Shown here in pieces: positions 57,625-64,000 of a stretch of DNA of 64,000 bases. Source of the stretch: Daucus carota subsp. sativus (taxonomy: Eukaryota; Streptophyta; Magnoliopsida; Apiales; Apiaceae). The position numbers and the translations under genes are program-made. The notes under the pieces are model-generated. The model did not search any database and had not been told where the DNA came from. It saw only the letters and a list, made by a program, of their open reading frames with translations. Where the stretch lies: positions 41,253,606-41,317,605 of the forward strand of contig NC_030387.2 in the NCBI RefSeq assembly GCF_001625215.2, read 5' to 3'. Position 1 is the stretch's first letter. Each line of letters starts with the position of its first letter.

Positions 57625-59448
57625 TCAATCCTGAGATGGAGCAGAACCTGGCCCTAGATTAGACATTCGGGACACTTGTTTCTTATTGAAAGAGTCTATT
57701 TTCTCAAGCTTCAGTCCAGCTCTAAACCTTGCAATAAAGTTATCAGCTTTAGTATCCACATCAGGGCTTGGACAGAACAAAGAAACAGGGGAAGCTGTTG
57801 GATCAGCTGCAGGCGAGATATTATCAGCCTCATCAGTATCCGGAGATCCAGAACGTGAGCTGGGATTGCTCTCTATACTCACATAGTCACCTTTTACTAC
57901 ATGCTTCCACTCCGGTATTTTAAATGGTGGTAATGGTGGCGGTGGTCGTATAAAATGAAGCGGCGATGATCCGCCACTGCTTGAATTGTCATCAAAAGAA
58001 CTGAAAGACTTGAGTTTTATTGGTACTGGAGGTTCGTATGCGGTTGGTGTTTGAATATTGGGTTTGGGCTTGGACACCCGTGCCGCCTTGAATTGCGGTG
58101 GGGGTGGAGGTGGAGGTGGTGGCGGTGAAGATGGATATAGATGTAGGTCTGAGGGGATTTTTCTTCTTTTGGCTTTTTTTGATGAGAACAAGTTATGAAA
58201 GACAGAAGATGAAGGCCGGGGCGGTGGCGGAGGAGGCGGCGGCGGCGGCTGTGTATGAGTTTTGGGTGCTTGAGATCGATGAAAAAGAGCATCCAGATTG
58301 TCAGCACTCCTTTGTCTTTGCCTTTTCTTCTTCTTCTTCTGATAGTATGATGTCAAGAAGTTCTGATCTTTACCTGCATTTCTTTTCTTGTATTCACTTC
58401 CTTCGCTCTTTTCCACACGATATTGCAGCGGTGGCAGCGGCGGGGGAGGAGGAGGAATTGAGGATTTCTGCAGGACTTCTGAATCCACAACTCTTACATC
58501 TTTGTTACTTTGATATTCACTAGGAAGACTCTCGCTTTCGTATATCCTTTTTGCCTTCTGGTCAGTTGCTCTCCTCCGTGGCGGTGGAGGTGGTGGCGGT
58601 GGAGGCGATGGTGGAGGGGGAGGATATGACGGGGGTGAAACATAGGAGGTTTGTTCTAACTTTTGGCCACCTGGTTTGGAATTGACTGCATCATTGTCAT
58701 CGACATAAATATTTTTCACCTGAATATTGTCATAATCCGCAGATGCATCAGATTGCTTCCAGCTTGGGCGACGATAATAAACAGGGCTATCGTCATAATA
58801 TCTCCTTTGATCATTAACATTATAATAATCAACTGATGGTGTTGACAAAATTTGTTGACGGAGGTGAAGATCAGGATATGAAGTACTATTCCTTCTTAAT
58901 CGAGGAGAATTATTATTAGCAGCAGCATAATAATAATTATAGTTACTACTACTGCTACCAGATTCCCTCCGATCAGAGTACTCTTCATACCATCCAGTAT
59001 CTGGAGCTGATTTCTGGGCAACAACATTGGAACTGACACTGTTGTTCTGAGGAAGATGATAATTATAGTAGTTCTGATTATTATCAGATGTAGTAGTAGT
59101 AGTAGTACTCTGTATATCATCAGCAACAACATTATTATAATTTCTGTTGTTGTTTTTACTTATAAATCCGAAGAACAAAGCCACCAAGACAAGGACCAGA
59201 TTGACAGAATCCCATTTTTTCATAACAGCATTCGACCTCATAAAGAATTTAAGATGTGCAGTGTGTATAGTAGAAGGAATAGCAAACACCATGAAGAAAA
59301 CTGCGGTTACCAGAAGAATAAACAGCAAGACCCCGGAGCTAAAGATGAGCGAAGACACGCCACGACGGAAGCGATCAACACGACGGACATTGGAGGTGCT
59401 CTGCACCCAAAATGGCGTCCCCATTTCCCCATCTTCCTCCTCTTCCAT
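57625..59448 (-). CDS. Proline-rich membrane protein with DUF761-type C-terminus
   Basis: An intronless frame of 607 residues from ATG 59448 (MEEEEDGEMGTPFWVQ); the frame extends 16 codons further without an ATG. Two hydrophobic segments near the N-terminus (SLIFSSGVLLFILLVTAVFF and SVNLVLVLVALFFGFI) predict membrane anchoring, as in DUF4408/DUF761 plant proteins. A long Asn/Tyr-rich middle is followed by several polyproline blocks (runs of 7 to 10 prolines) that could bind profilin or SH3-like partners, in the style of formins and extensins, although no FH2 domain is present. The C-terminus has the DUF761-like motif ADNFIARFRAGLKLEKIDSF. Function is unknown, though some relatives respond to stress. 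The gene is intact. Confidence 0.85.
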   Translation of the reverse strand: MEEEEDGEMGTPFWVQSTSNVRRVDRFRRGVSSLIFSSGVLLFILLVTAVFFMVFAIPSTIHTAHLKFFMRSNAVMKKWDSVNLVLVLVALFFGFISKNNNRNYNNVVADDIQSTTTTTTSDNNQNYYNYHLPQNNSVSSNVVAQKSAPDTGWYEEYSDRRESGSSSSNYNYYYAAANNNSPRLRRNSTSYPDLHLRQQILSTPSVDYYNVNDQRRYYDDSPVYYRRPSWKQSDASADYDNIQVKNIYVDDNDAVNSKPGGQKLEQTSYVSPPSYPPPPPSPPPPPPPPPRRRATDQKAKRIYESESLPSEYQSNKDVRVVDSEVLQKSSIPPPPPPLPPLQYRVEKSEGSEYKKRNAGKDQNFLTSYYQKKKKKRQRQRSADNLDALFHRSQAPKTHTQPPPPPPPPPPRPSSSVFHNLFSSKKAKRRKIPSDLHLYPSSPPPPPPPPPPQFKAARVSKPKPNIQTPTAYEPPVPIKLKSFSSFDDNSSSGGSSPLHFIRPPPPLPPFKIPEWKHVVKGDYVSIESNPSSRSGSPDTDEADNISPAADPTASPVSLFCPSPDVDTKADNFIARFRAGLKLEKIDSFNKKQVSRMSNLGPGSAPSQD

Positions 59449-59496
59449 GACTTGTTTTGAGGCCTTAAGAAAAGCTTGTTTGATATCAGTAAGCAA

Positions 59497-61622
59497 AGCA
59501 CCTTTTGTTATTTATTGGTGTTTTTGGCTTTTGCTTTCTATGATAAGTTGTAAACTCGAAATGCTTTTGGTGTGCTTTATCTCTGCTTGCTTTAGCAAGT
59601 GTATAAAATTATGCAAAAGGTGTGGAGTTTATAAAGAAGTGGAGTTTAGTGGAACGGTGATGCGTATTGTATAATGGACTGCTACGGCTATATATATTGT
59701 TAAACTAATTTACGTGTGGGCCCGGTTTGTTTTATGCGTTATGTCACGTGTTTTGCCAACTCTGTAGACAAGTTTCAAGAATGACAGGCTCCCTTTTTTA
59801 TCGCCGCAGATTGCAATTCAAGATATACATAATAATATTTTTAAATATTTTTAATCATTGGAAGCGGATATTTCATATTTTATATTCTTGTGAAAAAAAA
59901 TAACATATGCAAGATATATTAAAATTATATTGAATCGTACTTGTATCTTCATTATCTGTTGGGTCATATAATAATGGCTGAACCTAAAAGAAACGTATAA
60001 ATCACATTTAATTTATTCATGCTCAGGTTTAGTTAATATTGAATTTCTAATTATGCTTAAATAGTTGAAGGAGAGAATTATAACAATGATTAAATTGATT
60101 AAAATATTAGTTATGACTTGTGAGTTGTGAGATGGTTTCATGTAAATAAGTTGAATATAAACACGTCAATGACGCGTAACTCTGTTATCCAGCTGGAATT
60201 ACGATGCGTAAACAATTAGTGATATGTAACAAATTGGGTAACCTTGGTTTTTGTTTACAAGCAGACGATATGTGGTGTATATAGTCTGCGAACGCGGATA
60301 AGAAGACGAAAACACTGGCATGTCTTATAATCAAATGTTTTGTTTTAATAATTAAATATATATTTTTAACAAGAATCTCAGAATAAACGAGAATCGGGAA
60401 CATGAATGAAAGAAATATGTCTTATAATTGGCATCAATTTGTTATTAGTCACTATCGTCGTGAGGAAGAATAATTTCTAGAAAAAATTCAGGATTCATAA
60501 CTCTATTATTATAACCAAATCAGGCACTCGACCAAACTTTATTGATTTTTACAGGTCTCCAACAATCTACATGACTAGCGTGTTTATGTTATGAAGACGT
60601 TTTATAAAGGAAGCAAGTGGTTTGTAAAGAGAACCGAGAGCGGTTCAGCCAGACTGTCCCAACATAATCCGCTTTATGAAACCTGTTCGGATTCTTAGTT
60701 ATTATTCAAAATAGTCATATACTTAATTTATTGTGACAATATCAAATGAAGTAAATTCTTATGCATCATCACTTAACATGGCGCCTGAGGTTAATGTGTA
60801 GAATGCCACGAAGCGGAACAGTCGAATTCAGGTGGTTGTCGAGCCCAATGGGAGTGATCATGTCAGTTTTATAGGGACTAGTTATTCAGGTGATGCTGCT
60901 GCTCCTCAGCTCTGTATGCTCTTCGGCTTCTTCATAAAGAGACGCACGCTCTTAACATCCTCCCTATTACTGCTAATAAGGTGCACATTTCCACTTTACT
61001 ACATGTTATCAACAGTTTTTACTAGTCCTCTTTTACACCCTGCTCCCAAGTTTTTATAAACGAGGAAAGCAATTTAAGTAATTTGCATCCCTCTGTTTCC
61101 GCCCTCAAAAAACTAGGATGCAGGGCGGTAGAGCATGCACTGGAATAGGTGTTGATCAGCTAACATGCCTTTAAACTGGTGACAGATATTCGGTTGGAGC
61201 CAAAGCTTGCAGAATGGGAAGCTAAGACGTCTAGATGCCATGTATTCGAAGAACCAAAAAGCTGTTTGTAGTAATGGTAAGTTATCATTTAATACGAATA
61301 TATTCTGTAACTTGAGGTTTTCTGATACCTTGAAAACGCGTAGTACTCTAAAGATTATACAAATGAAAGCAACAATAACACCCATATTAACCAGCAAATA
61401 CACAATGAGTAATTGGATATTCTAATAATCGGATATTACTTGGAGAGTGAATACACATTTCCACATGACTCCCCATTATTTATCATGGTTTCATAATAAC
61501 CTCTAAGTTTATTGTATATGTGATGAATCAAACAATAAGATAGCTGCTGCGTCATTCACCAATGTCGGATTTACCCACCTCACTAGAACTAAACTTCTTG
61601 ATTGTTCTGTTTCACCCGTCAA
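59497..61622. other. Spacer, no supported gene
   Basis: Mostly AT-rich. A plus-strand segment near 60825-60920 (VEPNGSDHVSFIGTSYSGDA) and one near 61190-61260 look like possible decayed exons without recognised family. The right end is the 3' flank of the WOX13-type gene. Confidence 0.4.
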
Positions 61623-61685
61623 CTAGTTGCTTCCTGAAAGCACAAACAGCAGCCAAACAGACAATTCAAAATATTCAGAACTACT

Positions 61686-63340
61686 TTAAATACAATAACA
61701 CAATTGAAGCATTCTCATATAATGTAACTGACCATGACTGCTATAAGGTTTTGTGTTGTGACCTGATGTAAAACTTGACTTTCCTTTTCCTGGCTGAGTA
61801 TCCAAGCTGTGTGAACCAGGATCTTGGCTATAAGCATCCTTAGCAATGGTTTTCTCTGATGATTCGCTTTCTGCTTCGAATTCTGGTTCTGGGTTGTTTG
61901 GTGCCTCAGCAAATTGCTTTCTCTTTGATCTGGCTCTCCTGTTCTGAAACCAATTATATACATTTGTTTCAGAAATGGGACCATGTTGTGATAGCTCGGC
62001 AGTTAACTCTTTTATCTTCTGCTTGCTAGGAGTTCCAATGCCTTCCTCAAACACGCGCTCAAGTTTTTGAAGTTGCACTGGTGTTGGAGTCCATCTGTGC
62101 CTTGTCGTGATCTTGCTGCCACCATATGTCATTAACGGATCACAGTATAAACCTCCGAGGCCTGCTTCAGAAAAGAGCAAGTATCCAAAATATTTACTCA
62201 AATGTGAATCAAAGAATAAAAAAAAAAAAATTACTCTTGGCTCACATGCTATTTTAGCATCAAGTCCTTCTATCTACACATAGAAATCCTAATCCAGCAT
62301 TTCATACTTTTGAGCATTAACGCCCTTTTTCTTAATCTCAGTACAAACGCTTTAAACTAATCTTACCTGAGAATATTACAAATAACTCATGCAATATACT
62401 TCATTTTGCTAGCAGGAAATACCTAAAAACAAACAGGACAATTAGTTACTTCATGAATGCTGCAAGCCTTTCGCAAGAACTTCTTGTTTCCACTACACCT
62501 GTAGTAACTGAAATATCCTGGTTGTCGTGGTTTTCTTTTATTGAAAAATCAAATAGGATCAAAAAATGTTGCATTCTATAATCACTGCTGAGTGCTCAAC
62601 TGGACATGAATTCACATCTGAATTATGTGTATCAGGTATAAAACAAAGAGTGATGCTAGGTCCATAGAAACATATACAAAAATATGCAGACAATGACTTA
62701 GATTCCATATCATTCTCTCTGTTGCATACAGATCTCAAATATGTACATCAGTTGATGATGCAGAACAGGTTTTAAATCACAAAAATATTCAAAAATACAC
62801 ATAATTTTTAATAGAACAGCCGAAAAAATTCACAAGAGAGAGTAAAGTTCATGCATCACAAAAACATAATGATACCATCAAGTTAAGGCCTTTATTCACA
62901 AACCCTCAAGAAACACTATCAAATAATTAAGTCCTCATCATCATCCGAAAATCCCACAAACCAATTAATCAAACACTAAAACCCCGAAACAAAAATCGAC
63001 AAGACCGCATAATATGAGCAAGGGTAAGCAAGTGAAGAAGAAAGTGAAAAGCATAGGTACCAGCAGTAAGATCCTGTTGAGCAGAAAAAAACCTATGCAT
63101 CTCAGCAAGCTGCTGAGACAGAGTAGCATAAGCAGAGATCTGCTTCCTCAAAACTTCAATCTGCTCATCTGTCATGACCTTCATGCACAACCCATCAACA
63201 TCACCATCAGTATTATAAAGTATATCATTATTATTTTCACTGTGGTTTTGGTAGTGCTGTGCTTCTTGGTTGGTGTTGACTTCCATTGACCTTGTGATCA
63301 GCTCTAGCTCTTCCTCCGTGACTAAATAATCTTTAATCAT
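61686..63340 (-). CDS. WOX13-type homeobox transcription factor
   Basis: Two exons, 63061-63340 and 61686-62161, join in phase to 251 residues. The ancient-clade WOX signature is present: [21 protein letters not shown], then [16 protein letters not shown] and [11 protein letters not shown]. The atypical homeodomain follows ([58 protein letters not shown]). WOX13 relatives act in the nucleus, in callus and organ reconnection, fruit and root development. The start at 63340 ([11 protein letters not shown]) is the first in-frame ATG; a second at 63286 ([10 protein letters not shown]) is possible. Arabidopsis WOX13 has a third exon with a conserved tail that I do not find. Here the frame either reads on to 61686, or uses donor GTCAGT and acceptor CTTTCAG to a tiny exon ending SSHGSN with its stop at 61623. 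The C-terminus is therefore divergent or shortened. Confidence 0.9.
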
Positions 63341-63359
63341 AACGATGCATAACACCTTG

Positions 63360-64000
63360 TGGATTCTGAGAGAATGAGTTTATATAGTTGTAGTCGGGTA
63401 TTGTATATTGGTATAATTCATTTAGCATAAATAAGAAAAAGTCTTGGGTGGATTATATATGGAATGTCCCTACATTCATGCGGGTCGCGCGCTGGAGAAT
63501 GAGCAGACTTTGGTACAAGTGTGGTGCCAACAAATGGACAACATTTTTCCAAGATAAATTAGTTTATATTTTTATTTGGTTAATAATAACTTCAGCATAT
63601 TGGAAGGTTGGGAGTTGAGAATGGACCTCAAGTCAAAGTTATAGAGCTATTCATCATGATGCAAGAGTATTTGGTTTAATTTTTATAGCTTCGACTGCCT
63701 TTATTATGTTAATCTTTTGAGATTTGGTTGTTTGGTAAAGTTTCTTAATTTCAGAATGATATCAATTAGCATCAATTAATATCAATTGAAGATTTTTGAT
63801 GTGGAAAACATATATAAATGAGTTACCTTAATGATAAAATTTTGTACCCTGACAAAAAAAAAATGATAAAATTTTGTACCAAAATTTATTTTTAAAATTG
63901 TAATTTATGATTTAATATTATTTAATAGTTGGGAGATTTAAAATGTTCGTCTAAGTATTTTTGACTTATTGATAACTTATGAGTTATTGAAGATATAATT
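63360..64000. other. Upstream region of the WOX13-type gene
   Basis: AT-rich sequence upstream of the minus-strand start codon. A TATATAAAC-like motif (minus strand, near 63385) could be the TATA box. No gene is seen to the end of the window. Confidence 0.45.

Noticed and set aside
58098-58523. Plus-strand open frame opposite the polyproline gene
   Set aside because: It is the complement of the proline-coding repeats, which create open antisense frames, and has no independent support.
61113-61403. Minus-strand frame that could be a third WOX13 exon
   Set aside because: It lacks the conserved WOX13 tail residues and no phase-compatible splice junction was convincing.
1-64000. CRISPR arrays, rRNA and tRNA genes, bacterial operon features
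   Set aside because: None seen; the window is plant nuclear DNA with spliced genes. I did not run a tRNA or rRNA scan, so a single tRNA could be missed.

Overview
The window is nuclear DNA from a flowering plant, most likely a eudicot. It is AT-rich, its genes carry GT-AG introns, and it holds plant-only families: an EPFL peptide, an NF-YA factor, an Alfin-like protein, B3 (REM-type) factors, a WOX13-type homeobox factor, and plant transposon families. I cannot name the species from sequence alone.

Layout. 1-2338 is non-coding with two short tandem repeats. 2344-11905 is a Tat-type Ty3/gypsy LTR retrotransposon on the minus strand with 385-bp LTRs, a 5-bp target duplication and an antisense ORF region; its LTRs differ at about 7 sites, so it is young. 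From 12.9 to 20.7 kb come three host genes on the plus strand: a small 83-aa protein of unknown function with a 16-nt first coding exon, an EPFL secreted peptide, and an NF-YA subunit with a miR169-like site just after its stop. A Mutator-type MITE lies between the first two. From 22.1 to 30.1 kb is an Alfin-like cluster: one open gene that has lost its PHD finger, one decayed copy with a single stop in exon 3, and two or three relic terminal exons. A Stowaway MITE (30.6 kb) and a mitochondrial carrier gene (31.7-32.7 kb, minus) follow, then a hAT-type MITE (35.6 kb).

36.1-55.4 kb is the most interesting part. It looks like one large Helitron, about 19 kb, on the minus strand. Its 3' terminus (CTAG plus hairpin) is clear and its 5' end is less certain. 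It carries an open-looking Rep/helicase gene, two replication protein A (RPA1)-like genes, and two intron-containing genes each encoding three B3 domains, transcribed against the other genes. RPA-like genes are known Helitron passengers in plants. A paired B3 transcription factor cargo is not something I know to be described. A rival reading is that a smaller Helitron (36091-45303) holding one B3 and both RPA genes lies beside or inside a second one, because a canonical-looking 5' terminus sits at 45303.

55.4-64 kb returns to host sequence: possible orphan exons, a proline-rich membrane protein with a DUF761-type C-terminus (57.6-59.4 kb, minus), and a WOX13-type homeobox gene (61.6-63.3 kb, minus).

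Exon structures were worked out by hand from splice signals, phase and family similarity. No database search was run.
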